The notes beneath the pieces were generated by a model. It saw nothing but the letters and a program-made list of their open reading frames with translations. It had not been told where the DNA came from and did not search any database. This document shows, piece after piece, positions 53,035 to 61,843 of a DNA stretch of 64,000 nt; the first letter of the stretch is position 1, and every line of letters begins with the position of its first letter. A program made the position numbers and the translations under genes. The stretch is from assembly GCF_029846255.1 (NCBI RefSeq), contig NZ_JARVWQ010000002.1, forward strand, positions 1,265,473 to 1,329,472, in the 5' to 3' direction. The stretch comes from Amnibacterium sp. CER49. Lineage in GTDB: Bacteria > Actinomycetota > Actinomycetes > Actinomycetales > Microbacteriaceae.

Positions 53035-53127
53035 GGACGCCGCGGACCGTTCCGGGAACTCCCACGCAGAGGGGAGAAGGATCGACGACGGCCCGCGGCG
53101 ACCGCCCGGGCCGGAAGGAGCGCATCC

Positions 53128-53949
53128 ATGCCGGCACTCACCGACACCTTCACCCTGTCGAACGACCTCCGCATCCCGAAGATCGGCTTCGGCACGTGGC
53201 AGATCCCGGACGGCTCCCCCGCCTACGACTCGACGCGTGCGGCGCTCGACGCCGGCTACCGGCACATCGACACCGCCCGCGCCTACGGCAACGAGGCGAG
53301 CGTCGGCCGGGCCGTCCGCGACAGCGGCATCCCGCGCGAGGAGATCTTCATCACGACGAAGTGCCCCGCCGAGGTGAAGACCGCCGACGGCGCGCGCGAC
53401 GCGTTCGAGCACTCGTTCGACGACCTCGGCCTCGGCCCGGTCGACCTCTACCTGATCCACGCGCCGTGGCCGTGGTCGGACATGGGCTCGGACCACCGCA
53501 AGGGCAACATCGAGGTCTGGAAGGTCTTCGAGGAGCTCTACTCGAACGGCCGCGCGCGCTCGATCGGCGTGAGCAACTTCGACCCGGACGACCTCGACTC
53601 GCTGATCGGCGCCACCGACGTCGTGCCGCACGCGAACCAGATCCGCTGGTTCGTCGGCAGCACGCAGCCGGAGACGACCAGGTACTGCGAGGGCAGGAAC
53701 ATCCTCGTCGAGGGCTACTCGCCGCTCGCCACCGGCCGCCTGCTCGACAACCCCGACATCAAGGCGGTCGCGGACAAGTACGGCAAGTCGGTGGCGCAGA
53801 TCAGCATCCGCTACCTGCTGCAGAAGGACGTGCTGCCGCTGCCGAAGTCGACCACGCCGTCGCGCATCCGCGAGAACGCCGACGTCGACTTCGAGATCAG
53901 CGCCGACGACATCCGCACGCTCGACGGGATCGACGCCGGCGACGTCTGA
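53128..53949 (+). CDS. Aldo/keto reductase, AKR5-like
   Basis: A 273-residue NADPH-dependent reductase. Tetrad: Asp48 and Tyr53 (HIDTARAYGNE), Lys78 (FITTKCP), His111 (LYLIHAPWPW). The C-terminal VLPLPKSTTPSRI segment binds NADP. The ATG follows GGAAGGAGCGC. Close in type to the reductase at 34294 but clearly different in sequence. No operon partner. A large hairpin follows its stop codon. Confidence 0.93.
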   Translation: MPALTDTFTLSNDLRIPKIGFGTWQIPDGSPAYDSTRAALDAGYRHIDTARAYGNEASVGRAVRDSGIPREEIFITTKCPAEVKTADGARDAFEHSFDDLGLGPVDLYLIHAPWPWSDMGSDHRKGNIEVWKVFEELYSNGRARSIGVSNFDPDDLDSLIGATDVVPHANQIRWFVGSTQPETTRYCEGRNILVEGYSPLATGRLLDNPDIKAVADKYGKSVAQISIRYLLQKDVLPLPKSTTPSRIRENADVDFEISADDIRTLDGIDAGDV

Positions 53950-53960
53950 GCCCTGAGCGG

Positions 53961-54024
53961 CCCTCGCGTCGCGATCCGTGCCGCTCCGCCTGATCGGATG
54001 CGGCACGGGATCGCGACGCGAGGG
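53961..54024. terminator. Strong bidirectional terminator-like hairpin
   Basis: Arms 53961-53984 and 54000-54024 pair over 24 bp with a single bulged base; the loop itself contains TCCG/CGGA, so the stem can extend. It sits between two convergent genes (aldo/keto reductase and rsmI) and can end both transcripts. Confidence 0.7.
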
Positions 54025-54030
54025 CACTGC

Positions 54031-54080
54031 GGTCGCAGTCGGCGTCGCTCCGCACGCGAGGAACCGACGCGAAGTGCGAC
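54031..54080. repeat. Imperfect palindrome, family shared with 48990-49040
   Basis: GTCGCAGTCGGCGTCG (54032-54047) pairs with CGACGCGAAGTGCGAC (54065-54080) at 13 of 16 positions. Its minus strand reads GTCGCACTTCGCGTCGGTTC, almost the same as 48991-49010. It lies right after the terminator hairpin, before the end of rsmI. Confidence 0.45.
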
Positions 54081-54120
54081 TGCGGTGGCGGCTCGCGACC
54101 GGAGTCGCGGGAGGTGCGCC

Positions 54121-54942
54121 CTAGCCCCGCCGCGCGGCGAGCGCCGCCTCGTAGAGGCCCCGCTTCGACAGCCCCGTGCGCTCGGCGACCTCGGCCGCCG
54201 CGTCCTTCAGCCGGCCGCCGGCCTCGACGAGAGCGAGCACCTCGGCGAGCGCGTCGCCCTCGTCCGCGGTCGCCGCGGGCGCCCCGGCGAGCACCACGAC
54301 CACCTCGCCGCGGACACCGCCCGCGGCCCACTGCGCGAGCTCGGACAGCGTGCCCCGCACGACCTCCTCGTGCAGCTTCGTCAGCTCCCGCGCGACGACC
54401 GCGCGCCGCTGCGGCCCCAGCACGTCGGCCATCGCCTCGAGCAGGGCGCCGACCCGGTTCGGCGACTCGAAGAGCACGACGGTGCGGCGCTCGGTCGCGA
54501 GCTCCCCGAGCCAGCGGCGCCGCTCCCCGTCCTTGCGCGGCGGGAAGCCGTCGAACGCGAAGCGGTCGGTCGGCAGGCCGCTCAGCGCGAGCGCCGTGAG
54601 CACCGCCGAGGCGCCGGGCACCGCGGTCACCGCGACGCCCGCCTCGACCGCGGCCCGCACGAGGGCGAAGCCCGGATCCGACACCGTCGGCATGCCCGCG
54701 TCGGTGGTGACCACGACGTCCTGCTCCGCGGCGAGCGCCACGAGCTCGTCCACCCGGGCGCGCTCCGTCTGCTCGTCGACGCGGACGAGCCGCGGGCGGT
54801 TCTCGATGCCGAGCGCGGCGAGCAGCCGCTGCGCGACCCGGGTGTCCTCCGCGGCGAGCACCGCGGCGCCCTCGAGCGTCTCGATGAGACGGCGGCTCGC
54901 GTCGCCGAGGTTGCCGATCGGGGTCCCCGCGAGCACGAGCAT
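54121..54942 (-). CDS. rsmI: 16S rRNA (cytidine1402-2'-O)-methyltransferase
   Basis: A 273-residue member of the tetrapyrrole-methylase-like family. Signatures: [14 protein letters not shown] (about 3-16), the [23 protein letters not shown] segment in two parts (about 70-90), and [15 protein letters not shown] (about 109-123); [10 protein letters not shown] follows. It methylates the ribose of C1402 in the decoding centre of 16S rRNA. GAGACT lies 6 bases before the ATG. It is divergent from pmt, the same pair as Rv1003-Rv1002c in M. tuberculosis. Confidence 0.95.
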   Translation of the reverse strand: MLVLAGTPIGNLGDASRRLIETLEGAAVLAAEDTRVAQRLLAALGIENRPRLVRVDEQTERARVDELVALAAEQDVVVTTDAGMPTVSDPGFALVRAAVEAGVAVTAVPGASAVLTALALSGLPTDRFAFDGFPPRKDGERRRWLGELATERRTVVLFESPNRVGALLEAMADVLGPQRRAVVARELTKLHEEVVRGTLSELAQWAAGGVRGEVVVVLAGAPAATADEGDALAEVLALVEAGGRLKDAAAEVAERTGLSKRGLYEAALAARRG

Positions 54943-55012
54943 CGGAGCAGTCTCGCAGCGCCCGCAGGACCCCGCTGCGGTGCGGGAGCGCGCCGTGCAG
55001 ACGCGGCGCTCG

Positions 55013-55018
55013 TATCCT
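55013..55018 (+). promoter_or_regulatory. -10 box of a leaderless promoter (pmt)
   Basis: TATCCT, 7 bases before the GTG at 55026. Confidence 0.5.
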
Positions 55019-55025
55019 TCGGGGC

Positions 55026-56642
55026 GTGTCGCGAGCCGAGGCCACCGCCGTACCCGTGCGCGAGGCGACGGTGGCGACGGCCGCGCCCGTGCTCGAGCGC
55101 CTCCGCGCCGCGCTGTCGGGGCGGCTGCTCACGGTCTGGGGCCCGGTCGTCGTGATGGTGATCGCGGCGCTCACCCGGCTGTGGGCGATCGGTGCCCCGA
55201 ACGTGCTCGTCTTCGACGAGACCTTCTACGTGAAGGACGCCTGGTCGCTCTGGCACCTCGGTTACGAGGGCAGCTGGCAGGGCACGAGCATCGACAGGCT
55301 GTTCGCCTCGGGCCACGTGAACGGCTTCCTGACGGGGCCGTCCTACGTCGCGCACCCGCCGCTCGGCAAGTGGATCATCGGGCTCGGCGAGGTGCTCACC
55401 GGCGGGGCGAACCCCGCGGGCTGGCGCGTCTCGGTGGCGGTCGTGGGGATCCTCGCCGTCGCGCTGCTCATGCTCGTGACGCACCGGATGTTCCGGACCC
55501 CGCTCGTCACCGTGCTCGCCGGGTTCCTGCTCGCGATCGACAACCAGGCGATCGTGATGTCGCGGGTCGCGCTGCTCGACAACATGGTGATGTTCTTCGC
55601 GCTCGCGGGCTTCGCCTGCATCCTCGAGGACCGGTTCTGGACCGAGCGCCGGTTCGCCGCCTGGCTCGTCCACCGCGAGCACGGCGTGGGCGCGTGGGGA
55701 CCGACCCTGCTCTGGCGGCCCTGGCTGCTCGGCGCGGGCGTCGCCTTCGGGCTCGACTCGGCCGTGAAGTGGTCGGGCCTCTACTTCCTCGTCGCGTTCA
55801 CCGCCTACAGCATCGCGACGGACATGATGCTGCGCCGCCGCGCGGGCGTGCGGTTCTGGTACAGCGCGAGCCTGCTGAAGCAGGCGCCGGCGACCCTGCT
55901 GGCGCTCGTGCCGGCCGCGCTCGTCACCTATGTGATCTCGTTCACCGGCTACCTGCTGTCGCCGACGCACTACTTCTCCTCCGATGCGCCGTGGAAGGGG
56001 GCGTTCGCGTGGGTGCCGAAGCCGTTCCAGGACCTGCTGCACTGGCACCACGACATCTACGGCTTCCACACCGGCCTCGCGACCCCGCACCCCTACAGCG
56101 CGCCCGCGATCCTCTGGCCCCTCATCGCCCGGCCCACCTCGATGTACTGGGACGGCGCCTCCTCCGCCGGCGGGGACGGCTGCCGCTTCCGCGTCTGCGC
56201 ATCGGCGATCACCGACCTGCCGAACCCGCTCATCTGGTACGCGGGGATCGCCGCGACGATCTACCTGCTCGTCCGGTTCGCCCGCCGCCACGAGTGGCAG
56301 GCGGGGCTCATCCTCATGGGCTACGTCGGCGGGTACCTGCCGTGGCTGCTCTACCCGAAGCGCACGATGTTCTTCTTCTACTCGATCGCGTTCGAGCCCT
56401 ACCTCGTGCTCTGCCTGGCCGCGACGCTCGGCCTGCTCGTGCTGCGGCCCGCCGCGACCGACGACCCCGACGAGATCGTCGCCGCCGAGGCGCGGTACGG
56501 GATGCGGGTGCGCCGCGGCATCGTGATCGCCTTCCTCGGGATCGCCGTGCTGCTGTCGGCGTTCTTCTTCCCCCTCGACTCCGCCATGCAGACGCCGTAC
56601 TGGTTCTGGCAGGCGCACATGTGGTCGACGACCTGGATCTGA
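55026..56642 (+). CDS. pmt: Dolichyl-phosphate-mannose--protein O-mannosyltransferase
   Basis: A 538-residue polytopic GT-C enzyme. The first extracellular loop has [14 protein letters not shown] (about 64-77) with the catalytic Asp-Glu pair. About ten helices follow, and the C-terminal domain holds the LIWPLIARP and the LPNPLIWY phrases of bacterial Pmt. It transfers mannose from polyprenyl phosphate to Ser/Thr of exported proteins, together with the Sec system. The Ser/Thr/Pro-rich lipoproteins of this window are plausible acceptors (inference). The GTG start is set by the TATCCT box. Confidence 0.95.
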   Translation: MSRAEATAVPVREATVATAAPVLERLRAALSGRLLTVWGPVVVMVIAALTRLWAIGAPNVLVFDETFYVKDAWSLWHLGYEGSWQGTSIDRLFASGHVNGFLTGPSYVAHPPLGKWIIGLGEVLTGGANPAGWRVSVAVVGILAVALLMLVTHRMFRTPLVTVLAGFLLAIDNQAIVMSRVALLDNMVMFFALAGFACILEDRFWTERRFAAWLVHREHGVGAWGPTLLWRPWLLGAGVAFGLDSAVKWSGLYFLVAFTAYSIATDMMLRRRAGVRFWYSASLLKQAPATLLALVPAALVTYVISFTGYLLSPTHYFSSDAPWKGAFAWVPKPFQDLLHWHHDIYGFHTGLATPHPYSAPAILWPLIARPTSMYWDGASSAGGDGCRFRVCASAITDLPNPLIWYAGIAATIYLLVRFARRHEWQAGLILMGYVGGYLPWLLYPKRTMFFFYSIAFEPYLVLCLAATLGLLVLRPAATDDPDEIVAAEARYGMRVRRGIVIAFLGIAVLLSAFFFPLDSAMQTPYWFWQAHMWSTTWI

Positions 56643-56658
56643 CCACCACGATGGAGGG

Positions 56659-57810
56659 GTGAGCGCGCACCCCTTCGACTCGATCCGGCCCGACGACCTC
56701 CGGGCCGGGGGCAGCGTGAAGTGGACCGCGTTCCCCGAGGCGATGGGCGCCTTCGTGGCCGAGATGGACTTCGGGCTCGCTCCCGCGATCACCGCCGCGC
56801 TGCACGAGGCGGTCGAGGTGGCGCGCACCGGGTACGTCCCCTCCGCGCTCACCGACGGCCTCCGAGCGGCCACCGCCGCCTGGTGCGCCGACCGCTTCGG
56901 CTGGAGCGTGCCCGCGGAGCGCGTGCAGCCGCTCGGTGACGTGCTCGCCGGACTCGAGCTCGTGCTGCGGCACTACTCCGACCCGTCCGCGGCCGTGATC
57001 GTGCCGACGCCCGCCTACATGCCGTTCCTCACGCTGCCGACGCTGCTCGGGCGGCGGATCATCCAGGTGCCGAGCCCCGAGGTCGACGGCCGGTACGAGC
57101 TCGACCTCGTGGGCATCGCGCGGGCGTTCGAGCAGGGCGCCGACGTGCTCGTGCTCTGCAACCCGTGGAACCCGGTCGGGCGCGTGCTCGACCGGGACGA
57201 GCTGCTCGCGGTGGCGGAGGTCGTCGACCGGTACGGCGGCCGGGTGTTCGCCGACGAGATCCACGCGCCGCTCGTCTTCGCGCCGCACCGGCATGTGCCG
57301 TACGCGTCGGTGTCCGACGCGGCCGCCGCCCACGCGCTCACCGCGATCAGCGCGTCGAAGGCGTTCGACCTGCCGGGCCTCAAGTGCGCGCAGCTCGTGC
57401 TCTCGAACGACGCGGACGCCGAGCGCTTCGTGGACGTCGGCGCCTTCGCCGCGCACGGCGCCTCCGGCTTCGGCGTGATCGCGAACACCGCCGCGTACCG
57501 CGGGGGCGGCGCGTGGCTCGACGACGTGCTCGGCTACCTCGACGGCAACCGTCGCCGCTTCGGCGAGCTGCTCGCCGAGCGCCTGCCGCAGGTGGGGTAC
57601 CGGCGGCCGGAGGGCACCTACATCGCCTGGCTCGACATCCGGCGCCTCGACCTCGGCGACGCGCCCGCCGACGCGCTGCTCGAGCGCGCCGGCGTCGCCC
57701 TCACCGACGGCGCCGCCTGCGGGACGCCGGGCTTCCTCCGCTGCGTGCTCGCGACGCCCCGTCCGGTGCTCGAGGAGCTCGTCGACCGCATCGCGGAAGC
57801 CGTCGGCTGA
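56659..57810 (+). CDS. PLP-dependent C-S lyase, PatB/MalY-like
   Basis: A 383-residue fold-type I enzyme. The Schiff-base lysine is in AISASKAFDLPGLKCAQ (about 231-247); the substrate and PLP phrases LCNPWNPVGRVLDRDEL and VFADEIHAPLVF are typical of PatB and MalY. These enzymes split cystathionine or cysteine to sulphide or homocysteine, pyruvate and ammonia. The GTG lies 16 bp after pmt with GGAGG upstream, so the two may be co-transcribed. An aminotransferase role is the main alternative. Confidence 0.9.
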   Translation: MSAHPFDSIRPDDLRAGGSVKWTAFPEAMGAFVAEMDFGLAPAITAALHEAVEVARTGYVPSALTDGLRAATAAWCADRFGWSVPAERVQPLGDVLAGLELVLRHYSDPSAAVIVPTPAYMPFLTLPTLLGRRIIQVPSPEVDGRYELDLVGIARAFEQGADVLVLCNPWNPVGRVLDRDELLAVAEVVDRYGGRVFADEIHAPLVFAPHRHVPYASVSDAAAAHALTAISASKAFDLPGLKCAQLVLSNDADAERFVDVGAFAAHGASGFGVIANTAAYRGGGAWLDDVLGYLDGNRRRFGELLAERLPQVGYRRPEGTYIAWLDIRRLDLGDAPADALLERAGVALTDGAACGTPGFLRCVLATPRPVLEELVDRIAEAVG

Positions 57811-57903
57811 GCGCAGGTGGGCACGAGGGGTAGGGCCAACCCCCGCCCGAAGAGGCCCACCCGCCGGATGGGGACCGCGACGCCGGGCGGCCACGGTGGA
57901 ACC

Positions 57904-58476
57904 ATGACCACCACGACCATGACCACCACCACCGTTCCCCTGGCGCAGCCCGCGACGACGCGCGGCCGCGGGATCGGCGCCGCCTACGGCGGGTTCTGGC
58001 GGCGGATGCCGCGCGAGCTCGGCTACCTCGCCCTCACCACCGTGATCGGCCTCGCGTCGCTCACCGTGCTGCGCGGCCTCGAGTCGCTGGGCGCCGGCCT
58101 CCTCACGGTCCTCGTCGGCCTCGTCATCTTCGCCCTGCTGCTCGTGCTCACGCGGTACCTCGGCGTGTTCGAGCTCCGCCGCCTCCGCTGGGCCCGCATG
58201 CCCGAGATCGCCGCGCCCCGATGGTCCGCGCCGTTCCGCGGCAAGACCTTCTTCAAAGCCCTCGGCGACGTCTTCGGCAACCCGCACTCGTGGCTCTACT
58301 ACCTGCACAGCGGGATCGTGAACCCGGTCCTCGCCGTGCTCACCACCGCGGTGTGGCTGCCCTGGATCCTCGCGAGCGTCGCCGCCGCGACCACGCCGAT
58401 CTGGGCGTCCACGAGCCCGTACGGATCCGGCGCGACCCTGACCCTGCACGGCTCCCTCTTCCACGTCGGGGGCTGA
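57904..58476 (+). pseudogene. N-terminal part of a sensor histidine kinase, cut by in-frame TGA
   Basis: 190 codons: a Thr-rich start, two hydrophobic helices (about 40-85) in the style of the actinobacterial sensor domain of histidine kinases, a charged loop, and two more helices near 130-165, ending HVGG then TGA (58474-58476). The reading frame continues in the same phase (TPAEVAVAAMGGG) into the kinase half that begins 58504. Restoring the TGA as TGG (Trp) gives one continuous protein of about 479 residues. The simplest readings are a nonsense mutation or a sequencing error. If TGA is real, this piece has no kinase domain. Confidence 0.75.
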
Positions 58477-58503
58477 ACGCCGGCCGAGGTCGCCGTCGCG
58501 GCG

Positions 58504-59343
58504 ATGGGCGGCGGCTTCGACCCGACGCGGGCCGCGTGGCTCGTCGGTGGGCTCTGCGCGCTCGGCCTCGGCATGATCGCGGCGTTCCCGTTCGTCACCC
58601 GCGGTCTCGTCCGGGCGCACTGGGGCCTCGGCCGGCTGCTGCTCGCCCGCTTCCGCTCCGAGGAGCTCGGCGCCGAGGTCGAGCGGGTCGGCGCCGCCCA
58701 GCGCGCCGCCGTCGCCGCGGAGGACAACGCCCTGCGCCGCCTCGAGCGCGACATCCACGACGGGCCGCAGCAGCGCCTGCTCCGCCTCCAGATGGAGCTC
58801 GCCGCCGCCGAGCGCCGGCTCCCGGCCGACGGATCCGCCGCCGCGCAGTCGCTGCAGGAGGCCCGGGTGCTCGCGCAGGAGGCGCTCGACGAGCTGCGCG
58901 CGCTGTCGCAGGGCTTCGCTCCCCCGCTCCTGCAGGACCGCGGGCTCGAGGCCGCGCTCGAGGCGCTCGCCCGTCGCAGCGTCGTGCCGATCGACGCCGA
59001 GATCCGCCTCGACGGCCCGCTGCCGTCGCCCGTCGAGCGGAGCGCCTACTTCGTCGCCGCCGAGCTGACGAGCAACGCGATCAAGCATGCGGCCGCCCGG
59101 CGGATCCTGCTCCGCGTGACGACCGAGTCGGCGGGCGCGGCCGGCGGACCCGCGGTGCTCCGGATCGCGGTGACCGACGACGGCGTCGGCGGCGCGGCTC
59201 CGGTGCCGCAGCACGGCCTCGCCGGCGCCACCGAGCGGCTCGCCGGCCTCGGCGGGGACCTGCGGATCACGAGCCCGGCCGGCGGCCCGACGGAGGTCGT
59301 CGCCACCGTCCCGCTGCCGGCCGAGGAGCGCGGGCGCGCGTGA
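58504..59343 (+). CDS. Sensor histidine kinase, C-terminal (HisKA_3/HATPase) part
   Basis: 279 codons from the first ATG after the interrupting TGA. One helix (about 10-30) belongs to the sensor domain; the HisKA_3 dimerisation domain has the phosphoacceptor His85 in RRLERDIHDGPQQRL, and the HATPase_c domain follows (AELTSNAIKHA N-box, VTDDGVGG G1 box). It may be translated on its own from 58504, giving a membrane-tethered kinase without most of its sensor. The stop codon overlaps the response regulator by 4 bases, so the pair still looks coupled. Confidence 0.85.
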   Translation: MGGGFDPTRAAWLVGGLCALGLGMIAAFPFVTRGLVRAHWGLGRLLLARFRSEELGAEVERVGAAQRAAVAAEDNALRRLERDIHDGPQQRLLRLQMELAAAERRLPADGSAAAQSLQEARVLAQEALDELRALSQGFAPPLLQDRGLEAALEALARRSVVPIDAEIRLDGPLPSPVERSAYFVAAELTSNAIKHAAARRILLRVTTESAGAAGGPAVLRIAVTDDGVGGAAPVPQHGLAGATERLAGLGGDLRITSPAGGPTEVVATVPLPAEERGRA

Positions 59344-59990
59344 CCGAGTCGCTCCGGGTCGCGATCGTCGAGGACTCCACCCTCCTCCGCGAGGGGCTCG
59401 TGCGCCTGCTCGCCGAGGCCGGGTTCGAGACGGTCGCGGCCCGGCCCGACGCCACGGACCTCGATGAGACCATCACCGCCGCGCAGCCGGACGTCGTCGT
59501 GCTCGACGTCCGGCTGCCGCCGACCCACCGCGACGAGGGCGTGCGGGCGGCGATCCGCGTCCGCGCGACGCATCCGCAGGTGGCCGTGCTGCTGCTCAGC
59601 CAGTACGTCGAGACGACCTACGCCCGCGAGCTGCTCGCCGCCGGCAGCCGCGGCATCGGCTACCTGCTGAAGGATCGCGTCACCGACCTCGAGCAGCTGC
59701 GCCGGGCCATCGAGGACGTCGCCGCGGGCGGCACCGTGCTCGACCCGCAGATGGTCGAGGAGATGCTGCGGGCGCGGGCCGATCCGCTGGCCCGCCTCAC
59801 GCCTCGGGAGACGCAGGTGCTGCGCGCGATGGCGGAGGGCCGCAGCAACGCCGCGATCGCGCGGGAGCTCGTGGTGTCGCCGGGCGCGGTCGAGAAGCAC
59901 GTGACGAGCATCTTCGGCAAGCTCGGCCTCGAGGAGTCGGCGGCGGCGCACCGCCGGGTGCTCGCCGTGCTCCAGTTCCTCGGCGCGTGA
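59340..59990 (+). CDS. NarL/LuxR-family response regulator
   Basis: A 216-residue two-domain regulator. Receiver: acidic pair Glu11-Asp12, phosphoacceptor Asp56 (VVLDVRLPP), and the conserved Lys in GYLLKDRV. Output: LuxR helix-turn-helix at about 150-205 (LTPRETQVLRAMAEGRSNAAIA, then VEKHVTSIFGKL). It is the partner of the kinase just upstream (GTGA overlap). Its target genes are not evident. The regulator is intact although the kinase is broken. Confidence 0.94.
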   Translation: MTESLRVAIVEDSTLLREGLVRLLAEAGFETVAARPDATDLDETITAAQPDVVVLDVRLPPTHRDEGVRAAIRVRATHPQVAVLLLSQYVETTYARELLAAGSRGIGYLLKDRVTDLEQLRRAIEDVAAGGTVLDPQMVEEMLRARADPLARLTPRETQVLRAMAEGRSNAAIARELVVSPGAVEKHVTSIFGKLGLEESAAAHRRVLAVLQFLGA

Positions 59991-60012
59991 GCACGTCCCG
60001 CCCCAGCCGCGT

Positions 60013-60061
60013 GTAGGTACTTCGTCCTCGTGTCGGTGCGACACGCGACTCCGGTACCTAC
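60013..60061. repeat. Nested inverted repeat
   Basis: Outer arms GTAGGTAC (60013-60020) and GTACCTAC (60054-60061), inner arms CGTGTCG (60029-60035) and CGACACG (60039-60045) around GTG. It lies 22 bases after the response-regulator stop codon and may be its terminator, or an operator for the next gene. Confidence 0.5.
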
Positions 60062-60141
60062 GGCAGGACGGATCACCTACACCCGGTCCTCGGCGCAGGT
60101 CGACGCGAGCGCTCGCAGACGCGCTGTGCGAGGCTTCGCGC

Positions 60142-60771
60142 ATGCCCGACGGTGCCGCACTCCCCCGCCGCGCGCTCCTCGTGATCGACGTGCAGAACGA
60201 GTACGTCTCCGGGGCGCTGCCGATCGCCTACCCGCCGTTGACGACGAGCCTGCCGAAGATCGCCACGGCCATCGACGCGGCCCGCGCCGCGCACGTGCCG
60301 GTGATCGTCGTGCGGCACGAGGACGAGGCGGGCTCCCCGGTGTTCGCCGCCGGATCGCTCGCCGCCGAGCTGCACGAGACGGTCGCGTCGCGGCCGTCCG
60401 ACGCCGTCCTGACGAAGTCGACGGTCTCGTGCTTCGGCGACACCGACCTCGCCGAGCGCCTCGAGGCGCTCGGCGTCGACACGCTCGCGATCACGGGCTT
60501 CATGACGCAGCACTGCGACGAGTCGACGGCCCGCTACGCGGCCGACCGCGGCCTCACGGTCGAGGTGCTGAGCGACGCCACCGGCACCCTGCCGCTCACG
60601 ACGCCCGCCGGCACGATCTCGGCGCAGGAGCTGCACGAGACGAGCCTGCTCGTGCTCGCGTCGGGCTTCGCCGCGGTCGTGACGACGGACGAGTGGAGGG
60701 CGGCCGTCGCGAGAGGCGAGCCGACCCCGGCCCCGAACCTCTGGGCGAGCACCGAGCCCGCCCGCGCCTGA
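60142..60771 (+). CDS. Isochorismatase-family cysteine hydrolase
   Basis: A 209-residue single-domain hydrolase with the triad Asp16 (VIDVQNEY), Lys92 (LTKSTVSCF) and Cys125 (MTQHCDEST). The cis-peptide segment ITGFMTQHC is typical of the nicotinamidase/N-carbamoyl-amidase branch more than of true isochorismatase. Substrate unknown. GAGGCT lies 6 bases before the ATG. A palindromic element follows its stop. Confidence 0.92.
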   Translation: MPDGAALPRRALLVIDVQNEYVSGALPIAYPPLTTSLPKIATAIDAARAAHVPVIVVRHEDEAGSPVFAAGSLAAELHETVASRPSDAVLTKSTVSCFGDTDLAERLEALGVDTLAITGFMTQHCDESTARYAADRGLTVEVLSDATGTLPLTTPAGTISAQELHETSLLVLASGFAAVVTTDEWRAAVARGEPTPAPNLWASTEPARA

Positions 60772-60777
60772 GCACCT

Positions 60778-60861
60778 GACCGGACGACGGCGATCCGGCA
60801 CGGAACGCGCCCGGATCCGCATCCGCACGTCCGGCGGACACGGATGCCCCGTCGTTCGGTC
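60778..60861. repeat. Palindromic intergenic element between convergent genes, copy B
   Basis: Opens with GACCGGACGACGG and closes with CCGTCGTTCGGTC, nearly complementary. Its first 13 bases equal those of the element at 30871-30950 read on the minus strand, and an inner CCGGATCCGCATCCG lies in the centre of both-type copies. Like copy A it separates two convergent genes. Confidence 0.55.
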
Positions 60862-60872
60862 GGTCTCGCGGC

Positions 60873-61751
60873 TCAGACCGCGGCGAGCAGCCGCCCGAGG
60901 ATCGCGTCGTTCGTCGGGTCGTCGTTCGCGATCGACAGGTGGCCCTCACCGGTCTCGAGGTGGACCTCGGCGTTCGGCACCCGCTGCGCAAGCCACTGCC
61001 CGTGCGCGAACGGCACCATGAGGTCCTCCGAGCCCTGCCAGACCTCGACCGGCACGGTGATCTCGCCGAGCTCGAAGCCCCACGGCTGCACGAAGGCGAG
61101 GTCGTCGTCGAGCCAGCCGTCGACGCCGAGTCGGACGGCCTCGCGGAAGCTCGCGGCGAGGTCCTCGCCGAACTCGTCGGTGATCACGGCGCGGTCGACC
61201 TCGGGCAGCAGGCTCGCCATGGCACCCACGATCTCGTCGGAGGTCACGTTCGCGAGCTGCTCGCGCTGCGGCACGAGGTAGCGGCGCAGAGCGTCCTCGC
61301 CCTCCAGGGCGGCGCCGAACTCGTCGAGGTTGTCCTGGCCCATCCCGGCGAGGAAGTCGAGGCCCTCGGCCTCGAACGGCGCGACGCCCGCGATCACGAG
61401 CACCGACGCGGCCTGGCGGAGCCGCGCGGCGCAGGCGAGGGCGTGCGGGCCACCCCCTGAGCGGCCGCCGACGACGCAGCGGGCCGCGCCGAGCGCCGCG
61501 AGCACCGCCTCGGTGTCCGCGACGACGTCGACGACCGACCGACCGGCCTTGCGGGTCGAGCCGCCGTAGCCGGGGCGGGACCACATGACGAAGCGCAGGC
61601 CGCGCCCGATCACCTGCCGCTCGAGGGCGCGGGGCGGCACGTACGAGCCGGGGGTGCCGTGGTGGAAGACGAAGGGGACGCCGTCGTCCGGGCCGCTGAC
61701 GTACAGGTCGATCGTGCGGCCGTCGGGAAGGGAGAGCTGCTGCAGGGGCAT
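60873..61751 (-). CDS. Alpha/beta hydrolase
   Basis: A 292-residue hydrolase. Oxyanion-hole motif HHGTPGS (about 30-36), nucleophile elbow GGRSGGG with Ser98, catalytic Asp in GSEDLMVPF, and His in GEGHLS near the end. The lid region is helical and acidic (about 130-200). Esterase, epoxide hydrolase or lactonase are all possible. It has no signal peptide. Single gene, divergent from the ABC-F protein. Confidence 0.9.
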   Translation of the reverse strand: MPLQQLSLPDGRTIDLYVSGPDDGVPFVFHHGTPGSYVPPRALERQVIGRGLRFVMWSRPGYGGSTRKAGRSVVDVVADTEAVLAALGAARCVVGGRSGGGPHALACAARLRQAASVLVIAGVAPFEAEGLDFLAGMGQDNLDEFGAALEGEDALRRYLVPQREQLANVTSDEIVGAMASLLPEVDRAVITDEFGEDLAASFREAVRLGVDGWLDDDLAFVQPWGFELGEITVPVEVWQGSEDLMVPFAHGQWLAQRVPNAEVHLETGEGHLSIANDDPTNDAILGRLLAAV

Positions 61752-61843
61752 GCGGCGATCCTGGCACCGCGCACTGGTGGCGCGGCGAGCGCGTCTCTGG
61801 CAGGTTGGAGGGCTGCCCGCGGCGCAGCGGACGGAGGACCCTC

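Noticed and set aside
58474..58476. TGA read as selenocysteine
   Set aside because: Histidine kinases are not selenoproteins, no selenocysteine insertion element is visible after the codon, and no sel genes are in the window.
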